A stretch of DNA of 64,000 bases, taken from NCBI GenBank assembly GCA_014058105.1, contig JACGCM010002752.1, positions 1,364,001-1,428,000 on the forward strand, written 5' to 3'. The translations under genes and the position numbers were made by a program. This DNA is from Kingdonia uniflora (taxonomy: Eukaryota; Streptophyta; Magnoliopsida; Ranunculales; Circaeasteraceae). Shown here piece by piece: positions 44,822 through 57,560 of the stretch (positions are counted from its first letter, which is position 1; each line of letters starts with the position of its first letter). The notes below the pieces were generated by a model, which was not told the origin of the DNA, made no database searches, and saw only the letters and a program-made list of their open reading frames with translations.

Positions 44822-45500
44822 TTACTCCCCCTGACGTCGATCTCCCTGAGATAATAAATCATGTAAACTCCACATGTCGATTTCGTGTACCAATCTCTTG
44901 AACATAGGATGTACAAGAGCCTTCGTGAATAGGTTAGCTAAATTATCTTCTAAACAGACTTAAACAACGTCAATCTTTTTCATCTTCTGTAACTCGTGTA
45001 TGTAGAAGAACTTAGGTAAAATGTGCTTCGTTCTGTCGCCTTTAATAAATCCTCCTTTGACTTGAATGATGTAAGCTGTATTGTCTTCATACAAATTTAT
45101 CGGTTTACTTTGGATAGAACTTAGGCCGCAACTTTTATTGATGTGATTAATCATGGACCATAACCAAAAGCATTATCTGCCAACTTCATAAAGTGCATGA
45201 ATCTCCGCGTGGTTCGGGGATGTAGCAACCATCGTTTGCTTCACCGATATCCATAAAATTGTTGTATCTCTATACAAAAACACATAACCCGATTATGATC
45301 AGCTTTTATGTTGATCTGATAAGTATTCTGCATCGGCATATCCTATAATTTCTCATTTGCCATTTTTCGGATATAACAGACCCCAGACTTTCGTGTTGAT
45401 GAGATACCTCAAAATGTGTTTAATCTCATTTTAGTGCCTATGGGTAGAAGCAAAACTATGGCGAGCCAAAAAGTTCACTACGAATGAGATATCGGGTCGA
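44822..45500 (-). pseudogene. Copia G RNase H
   Basis: NLYEDNTAYIIQVKGGFIKG, then DRTKHILPKFFYIHELQKMK (45100-44960), the conserved copia RNase H end. FKRLVHEIDMWSLHDLLSQG and DRRQGE end at TAA (44822-44824). The upstream half (45170-45500) is broken by stops. Confidence 0.8.
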
Positions 45501-46480
45501 ATACACCCTGTTAAGTATAACAAAGCCATGATAACTCCTATATATGACACCTCGGGCCCTAAGAGTTTCTCCCCCACGTCTGGAGGACGATAGATATCTT
45601 ATTCACATCCAATGAACGGACATGCATAGGCGTGACATTGAGTGCCGTATCCATACCGAAATATTTTATAATTCTTTCGGTATACGTCGCCTGATGTACG
45701 ATTATGCCGCAACCAAGATGTTCGATCTGCAAACTGAGACAAATTTGATCTTCCCAAGGTCTTTTATTTCAAATTCTTTCCCAAGGTATTCGGCGGCATT
45801 CGCATCTCCCCCAGAGTTCCAATGATATTCAAATGATCTACATATACTGTAATAATGGCAAAACGAGTATTCGTTTTCTTGATGAAAACGCATGGGCAAA
45901 CAAGGCTATTTGTAAAACCCTCGGCTTTTAAATATTTAGTCAGTCTGTTGTGCACATGAGGCTTGATTATTTCATAACATACAATGACTTATCCAAATTA
46001 TTACGTAGGCACCCCGTGTATTGGGCATTATCTCTTCCGGAAGCTTAAACTCTTTTGGTAGCTTCATGTAAATCTCTATATCTAATTTCCTAATTTCCTA
46101 TTTAGATACACAGTAACTATATTCATTAGATGCATGTCAAACTCCTTCTCAACGACTCAGGAACTGATCAAGTAACAGAACATTATAGCGTTGATGACTA
46201 GAGATTAGGTTTCATCGTAATCGATGCCAGGTCTTTGAGAAAAGCCTTGAGCAACTAGCCTTACCTTGTACCTAACTATATTTTCTAATTCATTACGTTT
46301 TCGTACGAATACTTATTTATAACCGATATACTTGATGACATCTTGCCTAGGGATTATTGGTCCAAACACTTCGCGTTTAGCTAGTTAGCTGAGTCTTGCA
46401 TTGATTGCAGTTTCCCACTCTGGCCAATCTGTGTGACTTCTATATTCGTTTACAGTAAGTAGTTTTGGATCATCATCCTC
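45501..46480 (-). pseudogene. Copia G reverse transcriptase
   Basis: 45955-45702 gives VCPCVFIKKTNTRFAIITVY, VDHLNIIGTLG and LGKEFEIKDLGKIKF across a frameshift. The catalytic YVDD reads YVDH, so the second Asp is lost. Upstream scraps near 46200-46300 match [14 protein letters not shown] RT motifs. Dead enzyme. Confidence 0.8.
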
Positions 46481-47100
46481 GATGGCGAGCGCAGCAACGA
46501 AAGTGAATACTTCGTCGACTACTACTTCTAAACGATTCTACGTGGTACCATTAGAAACAAAGTTAATTGAGATCTCTCGATTATCATGTACATGTGCCAA
46601 GCTGGGCTTGTCTCCTGATGATTCATGTGGATACGTAGTTACTATAGCCATGAGAATGGGAGGTTCCATCCCCGATAAACTGACTACACCATTAGTCTTT
46701 TCTTTTCCCATATACTATTTCTTAGCCCTCGGCTCGGCATCCTTCTTTGTAGTGGGGCGTCCTATCGTGACACGTGGCTTAGATTCATTTGCGGATCACA
46801 CACCAATTCCTTGAACATCCAGTCGTGCAGGTACATTACTTATAAGTACATGCACCTTGGTTACTTTAGTAACATCATTGAATGCATCCGGCAATTTATT
46901 AGCGATCTGTTGTAAATATAGAATCCGCTATACTTCCTTATCACCGTGATTGGGTAGGGGACCTAGATAAGACAGCGATAGTATTTTACAACTAATATTG
47001 GAAACTTCATCTGCATTGATTGTCATATCTTTCCCCAATACTGGGAAAATTATCCCATCAAAGTAACAATCTGCGAATCTCACAGTAAATACATTGCCGG
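46481..47100 (-). pseudogene. Copia G integrase-RT linker
   Basis: Low-similarity stretch between RT and integrase. The reverse strand has GRPTTKKD-like basic sequence near 46760 (reverse of TCCTTCTTTGTAGTGGGGCG), matching the usual linker. Long open frames here on the plus strand are shadows. Confidence 0.5.
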
Positions 47101-47720
47101 TAGTGGGTTTTAAGTATCGAATGATAAATGGTGAATCTTAACCCGCATAGATATCGAGCCGACATTGGGGTCCCATCTTTGTACACTGTAGTGATGTGAT
47201 TGGCACATGTTCAGAACATCTAAATGTTTGTAGATGGGCGACACCGGGCTCCGACCCAGTTACTAGTTGCAATGGGAAATATTGATTATTAGTTATTGGA
47301 CGAATTCTAATCAGGGAAGCAGCATGAAGAATTGCATCACCCCACGCAGGGGCTGGAAGCTGATATCGTAATAACAGTAGCCTAGCAATTAACTATAATC
47401 GCTTGATTAGATTCTTCGCCATCTCATTTTGGGTATGGACATGGGGTACTGGATGCTTAACATATGTCCCATTAGCAGTACAATAATCAACAAAAGCCTT
47501 TGAGATAAACTCGCCAGCGCCGTCAAATCTATTAGATTTGACCGAGTGATCCAGGAAATGAGCCCGTAATCGGATAATCTAGACAAGCAACTATAGAAAT
47601 GCCATATTCCTAGATGATAATAGGCAAACGTCTGACCATCTTGTGGATGCATCAATTAAGACCATATAGTATTTGAACGGACCATTATGTGGATAAATTG
47701 GTCAATATATGTCTCCATAC
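47101..47720 (-). pseudogene. Copia G integrase
   Basis: Translated pieces on the minus strand: LIDASTRWSDVCLLSS (first Asp region), FLDHSVKSNRFDGAGEFISK (second Asp region), DYCTANGTYVKHPVPHVHTQ. The catalytic Glu falls in the altered NEMAKN, so the Glu is shifted or lost. Stops interrupt before and after. Confidence 0.75.
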
Positions 47721-48420
47721 GTTAGAGAAAGGCTGGTGACTCCAGCTCTATCTTGGTTTTACCAGGTTTGACTATAAGCTTTCCCTGAGAGCAGGCGTTA
47801 CACGAAAAATCTTGCAAAATTTGGATCTTCTCTCCCGTGAGTGAATATCCAGAGGTATTATTAATAATTTTCTTCATCATCAATTGTCCAAGATGTCCGA
47901 AACGGTCATGCCAAATCCTAAACATTTTTTCTTGTAACAGAGAAAAATTAGTAATTGCATATATTTCGACATGCCTGAAAGCAGTGGAATAAAGCTATGG
48001 AATACATTGGACATCATTCTAATATAAGTTCTTGACCGTTAGGCGAATAGGTGATGCATAAAATTTGTTTCTCATCATTTCTTATCATTTTTACTTGATA
48101 ATTGTTATCATGTATGTCCCTAAAACTTAGTCGAGAGATTTACTAGCAAGCAATGCAGACTTGATACTCAGTATCGTACCGTTAGGGAGTAATAGCGTGG
48201 CGCTCCCCCCGAGCCCTCTATGATATTGGCTGACCCAGTAACAGTGTCAATATCCCTGACATATGCGGTCAAGTTCAAGAAATACCGTTTATCTCAAAGG
48301 ATCGAGTGGGTGGTACTACTGTCAATAAGATATGTATCGCGACTTGCCTATTATCAATTAGTACTCTATGGGCAGAAAGATCCACGGGCTACCCGTATAT
48401 ATAGCAGATTAAGAACTATT
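47721..48420 (-). pseudogene. Copia G protease tail and GAG-pre-integrase
   Basis: MFRIWHDRFGHLGQLMMKKI, then DFSCNACSQGKLIVKPGKTK (47925-47722), the His-Cys pre-integrase domain. The stretch 47930-48420 holds decayed upstream matter including YLRHIR-like and SFRDIHDNNYQVK-like copia sequence and the region around 48310 with VDSSTTHS-type protease sequence. Confidence 0.75.
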
Positions 48421-48739
48421 TATACTACAAATTAACTATTATCTCAAGTAATAACTTGAATAATCAAAATTATAACAAAATTAAAATATCATAGATAAAT
48501 ACTGAGTGTATGTCACAAGCACTTTATTAAATGTAAATGATTTGTTCCTAACATAATCAAAAAGAATACTAGAAAAGTAAATCAAGTTTTTGCAACTAAA
48601 GAAAAGAAACTACTAGTATTATTTACTGTGACATCACACATTTACTTAGATATCGTTACTGATTACTTTGTACATTGATCCATGCTAGCATCAATATTGC
48701 CAAAGAAGTCAGCCGGTGTAAACTCCATAGTCATAGAAG

Positions 48740-49690
48740 TTATGTCAGTGGTGATGCAGTTAGTCTAGAATTTGTTGACTTTAGGCACCCTCGGTATCTT
48801 GCAGTCTCGTACCCAATGTCTAGCTGCCCCACATCTCAAATAAGGAGATTCGCGATTTGGCTTCTTGATCTTCTTCAATTTTCATTATTTACCAACCTTC
48901 TTAAACCCACTACTCTTCTAAGGGCCCAGGAATCCCCGATTCCCGCCTTCAATCGCATTTCCACTTCTAAAACCCTGTTCCTGCTTGTCTTTATCATTAG
49001 ATAAGATTTTTCATACAACAGATGTTCTCCTCCTAGGGGGATACCTCTTGTTTTTCTTAAAAACAAATTTGCCCTCTTGTTGTAAGATTTTTCATACAAC
49101 AGATGTTCTCCTCCTAGGGGGATACCTCTTGTTTTTCTTAAAAACAAATTTTCCCTCTTGTTTAGCAGTGAGCAAGAGTTTGACCAGATCTGCCTAACTC
49201 CTAAATTTAATTTCACATACTAGTCTCTCAAATCAGCTTATAAATATGGAAATGCAGAGAGAGTCTTGTGCAACATCTCTTCCTCAAAGACATAATCATT
49301 ACTGAGCCTCATCGCTGATACGATTTTATGTATTACTGAGTTATATTCAACCACAGTCTTGAAGTCACATAACCTCAAGTTGTTCCAATGGTTACGGTTC
49401 TTAGGCCTCCTTAGGATCTGTTAGAGACCAAAGTGTTACTCTAAGTATCTCCATAACTCATATGGATCTCTGCAACATAGGTGCTCAAGCTTCAGCTCCG
49501 GCTGAAGGTAAGTGCGCATAACTAACATGGTCAATGCCTTGAGCAGTTCAAAGGCGGTGTTATCTGCAACAATCGACTTTGAGATATTTATTGCTTTCAG
49601 ATGGAGTTTTATGTCCGTACACCAAGAAAGGAAGTTGGAACCATCTAGCCGCAATGATTCGTAATCAACATAATGTTGTCTCGCAGACAT
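48740..49690 (-). pseudogene. Copia G gag
   Basis: N-terminal part 49690-49436: YESLRLDGSNFLSWCTDIKL, LHLKAINISKSIVADNTAFE, typical of copia gag. The zinc knuckle at about 48850-48790 reads YLRCGAARHWVRDC: C-x4-H-x4-C is present but the first Cys of the CCHC box is Tyr. Between them lies an 81-bp tandem duplication. Gag would form the particle and bind RNA. Confidence 0.75.
49003..49164 (-). repeat. 81-bp in-frame tandem duplication in copia G gag
   Basis: AAGATTTTTCATACAACAGA starts at 49003 and again at 49084; the two units differ at one or two bases. 81 bp is 27 codons, so the reading frame is kept. It lies just upstream of the zinc knuckle in the Lys/Arg-rich part. Confidence 0.9.
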
Positions 49691-51500
49691 CTGTTATGCA
49701 AAATGTAGATCGTAATTTAGAACAATTCTCGATAAACATTTTTAAATGCATATAGACATATCATAGTACTTAGAATAACCTAAAATAAATGTTATAATTG
49801 AACCTTGTTCATATTCTAATACTCATAAAATTCTTTTCTAATAATTAAATCCCAACTTTACCCCGTAAAATGATAATTTTAATTTTAGATGTGCATTTTA
49901 ATAGAATCTTAGCCAAGATTGTTATTCAAAACCACTAGATGTATGTTTTTCTTATTCTGATAACTAGGGTGTTCTAATCTTTAAAGTTCTATAAGGTCTG
50001 TATATTCTAGCCAAATGACCCTATTTACTACAAATATGAGGGGTATTAGATTTTTAGCTGACAAGTGGTCCCACCCCATAGTCTGATGAGTTCACAAAGT
50101 AGGCAGATTAATTTTGTCTTTGAACTAATATTTTAGGGTATTATAGGTTGTTATTAGTGTCTATATGCCTCTAAATATTATCAAGTAATATCTAATTGTA
50201 CCTAGATACATAAAATTGGTTCCTTAGACACTAAGTTTTTAAGAAATAAGACAAAGTTAATTCCCAATTGATCTCTAATTATTGTCTTTGACATTTAACC
50301 GTGATTTAGATATGACACTCAGTCGTATTTCAAATTAGTCTTGGTTTTTGTTATCTCTAATCCCCGGTCAGGATAATTAGTATCATAGGAGCATACCATT
50401 AATATCCTATAAACTATCGTAAGATACTTAAATATGTAATAATATGTTTTATTATATCACATATAAGTTAGTTAGCTTTCCTATAAAAGGCATCCGTTCC
50501 AAAAATAAAAAGTAAAAATATTTTCATAAAGAAAATTAAAAATGGGTCTCTCCAGGGGTAGGTCCAGTCAATATGAATTTTTCAAAAAAAATAAATTAAT
50601 TTGACCAAAAATGGGAGTTTAAAAGCCATTTTTAGTGTATGGACCAGTCTTACTTGGTCTGGATCAAGGCCTGGATCGGGATGACCGGTTTGACTCGGTT
50701 AAACTAGCTTGACACGTATCACTATTATAGTGCAACACGTGTCACTACTACAGTATGACGCGTATCATTGCCACAGTGAGACACATGTCACTACTACAAT
50801 ACATTTGTGAGTCTCACACCACGTCAGCTGCCAGATATTTATGACACGTATCTGTCACTTTATCATGGGGTGAGCTCCACCTTCCACGTCAGCATGTGGT
50901 GGGTCCCTCTGCCACGTCATCATATAATGAGTCCCACTACCATGTGTCCTTGACGCGTGTCACTATGGGGCCGTCTCTGCCCTGTCAGCATATAGAATCG
51001 GTCTAATCCAGGTCCAATTTTCCCAAAATATGATTTGGATCAGGATAATCTAGGTGACATTAGCATGATTATTATTTTTTAATTTAAAAAATAAAAAGCC
51101 TAAGCCGTGAACTGCCCAATTTCCATGCCGTTTTCCCAGAGACAGGGATATCTCTCGGAGGAGTATGATATATGGACATGATTGTTATAGAGTAGGCTAC
51201 CAACAAAGTTACAAGTGCATAAATCTGATTACTTGAACGATTCCTATTTTAGTTTAAAAACAACCCTTTTACAAGAGTAAAAAACACTAAAAATAGGTCT
51301 AATTTATTTTAAAAAAAATAGGTATTAATCTACAGACTCATATATACATATCCTATATGCTAGTTTATGCAGTTAATAGATAAAAATGAAATTTTTAAAA
51401 AAAATTTACCTCTCCGCAATGTAAAAATCTAAAAAACGCTTCCTTGGAGAGCCTTTTTATCCTTTTCATCCACTAACTCTTCGCAGTGCTAATAATGTGT
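49691..51500 (-). other. Copia G leader region, no gene
   Basis: 1.8 kb between the 5' LTR remnant and gag start, longer than the short leader of most copia elements. No gene. It contains the 23-bp array at 50713-50804 and further CCACGTCA words to 50950. No tRNA-Met priming site was seen next to the LTR. Confidence 0.55.
50713..50804. repeat. 23-bp tandem repeat x4 with ACGT-core words
   Basis: Units begin at 50713, 50736, 50759 and 50782, pattern CACGTGTCACTACTACAGTA with changes. The perfect palindrome CACGTG occurs in the second unit. Further CCACGTCAGC (50820, 50896) and GCCACGTCATC (50922) follow. ACGT-core words are binding sites for plant bZIP/bHLH proteins; activity here is untested. 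Confidence 0.8.
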
Positions 51501-51674
51501 TGGATAATGATTTATTCTGCTACTAGATAATCATACACATAATATGAGAGAATAAATAGAGACTAGTTATTATTGATAGGTTGTTCTATATTACAAACAT
51601 TGAACCGTTAAAAGGGTTAAATACTCTCTCTAAAACTCTCCCCATAAAACTTAATGTTATATGGACTTGTTAGG
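51501..51674 (-). repeat. Copia G 5' LTR remnant
   Basis: TGGATAATGATTTATTCTGC to TTGTTAGGA parallels 44355-44525. The last ~60 bp of the other LTR (its U3 end) are missing here, so this copy is truncated. Confidence 0.7.
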
Positions 51675-52492
51675 ATAAGGACAAAAGAAGTTCTGGTTCA
51701 AGTATAGGAAGCTGCCTACAAAATAAGTAACATAGCAAATCAATTATGATGCTTAAACATATTAAAATTTAGCTCTTCAATGTACAAAAAACAAGAATTT
51801 CACAAAATCTGTAAAAGTATGGAAGAAAAATAACCTAATGAGATGGACAAAATATTAATAGAAAGGCATTTATAACATACTTGTTTATAGCCATGGTAGA
51901 AACAGCCTCATCGAGCATAATTTGCAGGATCAACCATCTTTAAGATTTCATGAGCTGTAAAAATTTATTCAGTTGGTATTAATTTGTATTACCTTCTTCA
52001 AGAAAAATAGTGCAAAAATTAACTTTAGTACCTCAACAATCAGCCTCCTTGCATGCAAACTTTGGACTAAACATATGAATGAAAATTGCCTAAGCTCGTT
52101 CCAGTTCTTAATATGTACAAAAATCAGAAAATGCATTCTCTGCCACAAAACTTGAAAGTGAACAAAATGTTTAACTCCATTTTTAATAATTAAGTATCTA
52201 GTTAGATAGCGGTAACATACTAATTATGAAAACTACACTAAGAGAAGTACAACAACACAAGGTAACATTAAATTATCGATAAATAATAGAGAATTTAAAA
52301 CATCATAAATGTATACCTACATGAAATCTAAAATTTCTGACAGTCAATCAAAGGTTTGGTAAATTTCCATGAGCTGGAATTATCATTAAATTCAGACGGT
52401 AAGTAATTACAAAGGAAAATTATGTTACGATAAAAATTTGATTTGCAGATGACATACTTGGTTCTAAGTTTGTTTGCTCCAGGAATAAACAG
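51675..52492. other. Intergenic gap between copia G and gypsy D
   Basis: AT-rich with no gene, repeat or element boundary that I can support. Confidence 0.5.
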
Positions 52493-53093
52493 TGTAAGGA
52501 CCTCTCCTTCGACCTAGTCCTAACTCAAACTACCTCATCCAAACTCAAACTACCTCAATATCAAACTCACGCATTACACACGTGACATGTACAACTAGTA
52601 TTGTCACCTAGACCACAAACTGATAAAGAACATGGATCGAGCACTAGATCAAAATATGAACAAGTTAAAGATACCTGTCTCCTACCAACTAAACAGTTGC
52701 ACATTCAACTACCACTTACCTTATTATTCGAAGAACGTGATTCTACACTATAACGAGCTGCGGGTAAGGTCTATATAAAGAAAAGGTTCCAAAGGAGATA
52801 AGGATGAGATTTTCTAGACTCTAACACAGGAATTTCTAGATTCTAAACACCACAAAACTTCTTATTTCAAGATCAAGCATTTCTAGTTCAAGAGATTACT
52901 TGTAATAAGATATTATCCTCAAGCAATAAAAGTTACAGTTACTAAATCCTCAACTCGAGGACGTATTTTTTTTTACCTATTTAAAGGTTTTTCACGCTAA
53001 ATCACCTGTGTCATTTCTTATATTACACTAATTTTTATCACAGGTACATTTGGTATAAGATCTAATTTCGAGCTACAGAATTAGGTCATTGCA
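52493..53093 (+). repeat. Gypsy D 5' LTR
   Basis: TGTAAGGACC...GGTCATTGCA, 601 bp, with TATATAAA at 52772-52779. Related to the B LTR along the 3' half (CAATAAAAG, TCCTCAACTCGAGG, TTTTACCTATTT). Confidence 0.85.
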
Positions 53094-53095
53094 TT

Positions 53096-53112
53096 TGGCG
53101 TCGTCTGTAGAA
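53096..53112 (+). promoter_or_regulatory. Gypsy D primer-binding-type site
   Basis: TGGCGTCGTCTGTAGAA two bases after the LTR; see the equivalent sites in A and B. Confidence 0.65.
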
Positions 53113-53171
53113 ATGAAGACATTTCCACAATATCCTAAGGCATACATTTACTCTACTATCCATTTATAATC

Positions 53172-54700
53172 ATGGTTACTTCCAAGCGACCAATAATCGG
53201 AGTCCAGCTCAATCTTTCAGTTGAACCGGAACAGCTCGCTGAACTACGGGCGAATCTCCATGCCAAAATATAAAAGTGTAATGAGCTCGAGCATCAATTA
53301 ACTCTTGACCATGAGCTCCGTGACAAAGAGCTCAAAAGCGAGCGTCAAGCTCGTCTGATAGCATTTAAGAGATACGAAGAATAGATGACATTTATGCAAA
53401 CCGCATTGCAAGCTTTGTAGGATACTCAACAGGCACCCCATACCAGAGATCGTGATCAAGTGCCCACAAACTTCCAAGTTTTTGCACGAGAACGATTAGG
53501 GCATCGAGGAGCAACCTGCAGAGCCATTTCCATAAATCTTCAGCACGAACCTATGACTTTAATTCATTTCAGAAGAGAAACTCAGTCCGATATCAGCAGA
53601 GGTCTCTGGCCTTCCAAACGTCAAGTAGATGAGGATTGACCTCAACCCAGATTCTAATACGTAAATGCTTCAGCGAGGGCATAGGTACTCATAATCCTCA
53701 ACCTGCTCGCAAACTCACTCAGGCAACACATCAATATGTCACACAAGAACACATGGATCAACGTATCAAGGAGTTAAGGATGATTTTACCAAGTTGCAAG
53801 GTAGTCTGATTGCTAAAGAGTTATTTGATATGGGAGTACCAACAAGTTTTCATACTCCGAAGATACATAAATACAAGGGCACCGATCCGAATGAGCACAT
53901 TCAGCAATTCTGTGATTCACTGGGATTGTACTCAAATCTCAACCATATTCTATGTCATCTGTTCACAACAAGTCTGCAGGGAGAACCGCTTTGGTGGTTC
54001 CATTCTCTACCTAAAGATTCCATCCCCACATTCGACCAACTACAAAAGAATTCTGTCAAGACTTATGCTCACAATAAAGACAAAAAATATAATTTATATT
54101 ATCTTATTAGTCTCAAACAGTCACATGGAGATAAGCTCGAGGTATTTAAATAGAAGTTTTTGGAGCTCGCGTGAAAGTGGATAATCTCGATCATAAAACA
54201 ACCGTTACTGCTTTTACAAATGCACTGTAACTCGATTGCAAAGCAAAGGAGAATCTCTTCTTAAACAAACCCGTGACCTTGGAGGATATGATCATCAAGG
54301 TCAATGGGTATGTCGACCTGGAACGGATGATGACCGAAAGGCATAAATTTACTAAATTAGTCCGATCCACTAAAGGTTAAAACACATAATGCAATAGTGA
54401 ACCAAAAGAGGACCAGGGTGATCAAAAGCATTTTAAGGCAAACATTGGCAAACCTCAGAAAGGCAATTTATTACCCAAGCTGATCCTCCCAAGATGAATG
54501 TCCGAATCTCCTCAATTTTTCCTGTTCTCGCAAATGACAAGTTCTACCGTATATCTCAGCCACTGGAACTGATCGAAGGCAAATCGTATTGAATGCATCA
54601 CAAGGTAAATCATAATGAAACTGACAACTTTTATGCTTTAATTTATAGTGGTTGTTGGAGTATATTTTCAAAGATGAGAGAATGCACGAGTATATTGTCA
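53172..54700 (+). pseudogene. Gypsy D gag
   Basis: ATG at 53172: MVTSKRPIIGVQLNLSVEPE, then a charged helical region with HQLTLDHELRDKELKSERQA, both parallel to B gag. Capsid core 53794-54153: FHTPKIHKYKGTDPNEHIQQ, NLNHILCHLFTTSLQGEPLW, WFHSLPKDSIPTFDQLQ. KEETLFLNKP-like and VTLEDMIIKVNGYVDLERMM end the domain. At least four stops. Confidence 0.8.
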
Positions 54701-54773
54701 ATCTAGAATTGTACAAGAATGGTAGTTAAAAGACGTAGGTCGAAGATTAAGCTACGGAAAAGCACTGTACCAT

Positions 54774-55400
54774 ATGTACCACAACAACAAAATCGAGATC
54801 CATCAGATTAACAACTCTTCCAGATTCAGGCGACGGAGATCATCAGAGTGCTGCGATCTCACACCTCAAGATAAAAATGTTAAACTTCTTCCTGAATCGT
54901 GTAATCGTTGGCTTAGGATTTCATTCAAGGATTGCGACATCAGTCACGTCAAGTTTCCTCATTATGATGCACTGGTTATCATACTTAAGATGAAGAAATT
55001 TTTCATGCATACAATGATGATTGATATTGGTAGCGGTATTGAGATTCTCTTTCAGAACACGATTGAACAGATGAGGTTGGTGGATCAAGTCATTCCAAGT
55101 GACATCGATATCATTAGGTTTAATAGTTCCAAGGAAGAACGAGTGGGAAAGATTATCTTACCTATCACCGCTAGACTAGCCACAATAGACATCGTATTCT
55201 TCATCATCAATGCCAAATCTTGTTATCTTGGATTATGTGTCGTTGTTGGGTCTACAACATAGAAGCAATCCCTTCCATACATCATCAAGCACTTCGCTTT
55301 AAACGCAATAACGGCATCTGCAAAATCAAAGGCAGTTAAAGGTTCTCTCGGGCTTGCAAAAATACCATTTCTGCCATTCTCGGTACATCCGATAGAAATA
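54774..55400 (+). pseudogene. Gypsy D aspartic protease
   Basis: MMIDIGSGIEILFQNTIEQM: the active site DTG reads DIG. Upstream CDISHVKFPHYDALVIILKM equals the gag-protease junction of A. ITARLATIDIVFFIINAKSC follows; the end is shifted (RYWVYNIEAIPSIHHQAL-like near 55250). Confidence 0.8.
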
Positions 55401-56840
55401 CTGAATAATAATTACAAAAGGCTAGTCACATCGATTATTAGCCTTCAACAAAAGAACTTACAGAATACATAAACATTGATAGACCCAATAGAGGTACTTA
55501 TATTGGTACCAAGCAGGCCTAGCATGACAAGGAAGACCTCGTTCACTTCTTGCGAATGAATCGAGACATCTTCGCTTGAACTTTCAAAGAAATGCCAGGA
55601 GTCGACCCATCCAAGGCATGTCACAAATTGAACATCAACAACAATGCTACGGTGGTTAAATAGAAATAGCGATGACTCTCACCTCGTCCATGAGATGAAG
55701 TCAGCATTGAGATCGATAAATTGATCAAAGTGGGATTTATTCGAGAAGCCAATTGCCTAGATTGAATCTCCAACATTATCCCAGCTCCAAAGAAGAATGG
55801 AAAACTCTGAGTTTGTATTGATTTTACTGATCTAAACAAGCACACTTCGAAGGACAGTTTCCCTCTTTCAATCATTCATCAAATTCTTGATTCTACGATA
55901 GGTCATGAGCTATTATCTATGATGGATGCAGCTTCTGGATACAATCAAATACTACTCTTGGGAGCTGATCAGGAAAATACCACTTTCATCATTGAAAGGG
56001 GATTTTACTGTTACAAAGTCATGCTTTCAAACTGAAGAATGTAGGGGTCACTTATCAGCGATTAATGGTAATAATGTCCAAAGCGTACTTGGGAAAAGTG
56101 TTGAAGTCTACATCGATGATCAAGATATGTAAAAGCTTATAATCAAAGGACCATATCACAGATCTCTCCCCAATCTTCAATATTTTACGCTCTTACAGGA
56201 TATAGCTCAATCATGATAAATCTCAATTCGGAGTGCATTCAGGCAAGTTCCTCGACCATCTCATCGGCAAAAAGGGGATTGAAGCCGACCTAGATCAAAT
56301 TCAAGCTCTCCTCAATATGCCATCTCTGAGGACAAATAAGGACGTACAAAAACTCACAGGCAAGATTGCTGCTATTAATCGATTTGTCTCTAAATCATCA
56401 TATCGATGTCAGTGGCTATTCTTACTACTCTGAGGTTGTACCAAGCGAGGAAAAGTTTAGCCCAACAAAGAGATCCAATGGATAGTAGAATGCAGGGCAG
56501 CTTTTCAGGAACACAAAACCTATATGGGAAAGTCTCCCATCATGAGCACCTCGGTAGACAATGAGGAACTGATCATCTACTTCATAGTTACAGATAATTC
56601 TATCAGCTCAGTCCTCATTCGACTTGAGGGCAAGGTTGAAAAGCCAGTCTATTTCATCAATAAAACCCTCACTTCAACAGAAATGAGGTATTCTAAAATT
56701 AAGTGACTCTTTCTAACTCTTGTTTACACTTTACAAAAATTCAAGCACTACTTCCAAGCTCATTCAGTCAAAGTCATGACCAACTACCCACTCTGAGAAG
56801 TTTTGTCAAAAAAAGAAAAGTCATAAAGAGTGTAATAATG
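55401..56840 (+). pseudogene. Gypsy D reverse transcriptase and RNase H
   Basis: LIKVGFIREANCL, SNIIPAPKKNGKL and DFTDLNKHTSKDSFPLS (55710-55865) are the RT N-terminal motifs; MMDAASGYNQI is at 55920; VYIDDQDM with the YIDD box at about 56104, followed by a stop. RNase H: GKSPIMSTSVDNEELIIYFI and KPVYFINKTLTSTEMRYSKI (56524-56706). Stops and shifts throughout. Confidence 0.8.
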
Positions 56841-57023
56841 ATTAGTAAGTTTGGGAGAACATGATATCAAGTTTGAATAACACCATTCAGAAAAATGTCA
56901 GGCCGTTGTAGATTTTCACGTAGATTTTCCTGTGGAAGTTCTTGATTGGGAAGAACACGATCCTGACCTTACAGGAGAAATTACAGAAGATCCACCTGTC
57001 ACGCCCTTTGACAAATGAGCTGA

Positions 57024-57560
57024 ATGGATTACAAGAAAAGGGTAGAGATTCTTACAGATGGTTCAGTAGGACCTGTAGCGTTAGGAATTGCATTCGTACT
57101 GATTACCCTTTCCAACAACAGAATCGGGAAATTAATTCACTTAGATTTTGAAGCCTCCAACAATGTTACAGATTACGAAGTTTTGATTTATGGACTCGAC
57201 TTAGCACTCGAGCTTGGCGTCCCTGAGCTCTCAGTCTATATAGATTCTTTACTCATCATCCACCATTACTCAGAACAGTACAAGAAAACTAGCAAGATGA
57301 TCGAATATGCATCCCTCATTACTGATAGGATGGACAAATTCACAAAAGCAACTCTTAGCTATTTATCTCGAGGCGAGAACATACATGCCGATTCCTTGGC
57401 TTATTTGGTTGGGGTCTTGGGTATAGAAGCACGATATCTCTGTATCAAAGTGATTTCAACCCCCAGAATTGATCTTAATTCTGTATGCATAATTAATACT
57501 TGGGGCAATGAAGAGGAAGACGAGGATTGGCGAAAGCCTTTGATCACTTTCCTCGAACTT
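57024..57560 (+). pseudogene. Gypsy D second RNase H
   Basis: Part of a 260-codon open frame. EILTDGSVGPVALGIAFVLI, HLDFEASNNVTDYEVLIYGL and DLALELGVPELSVYIDSLLI, then NIHADSLAYLVGV, show the RNase H residues, although the usual Glu in TEYEAL is Asp-Tyr-Glu (TDYEVL). Best preserved copy of this domain in the window. Confidence 0.8.

Larger units (their letters stand above)
44355..51674 (-). mobile_element. Ty1/copia retrotransposon G (minus strand)
   Basis: 3' LTR at 44355-44587 (left), pol and gag reading leftward from 49690 to 44822, 5' LTR remnant at 51501-51674 (right). The LTR copies share about 175 bp with visible divergence. Many stops and shifts mark an old, dead copy. Different family from copia H but the same gene order. 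Confidence 0.8.

Noticed and set aside
46482..46814. 110-codon plus-strand ORF
   Set aside because: Shadow of minus-strand copia G pol; no domain on the plus strand.
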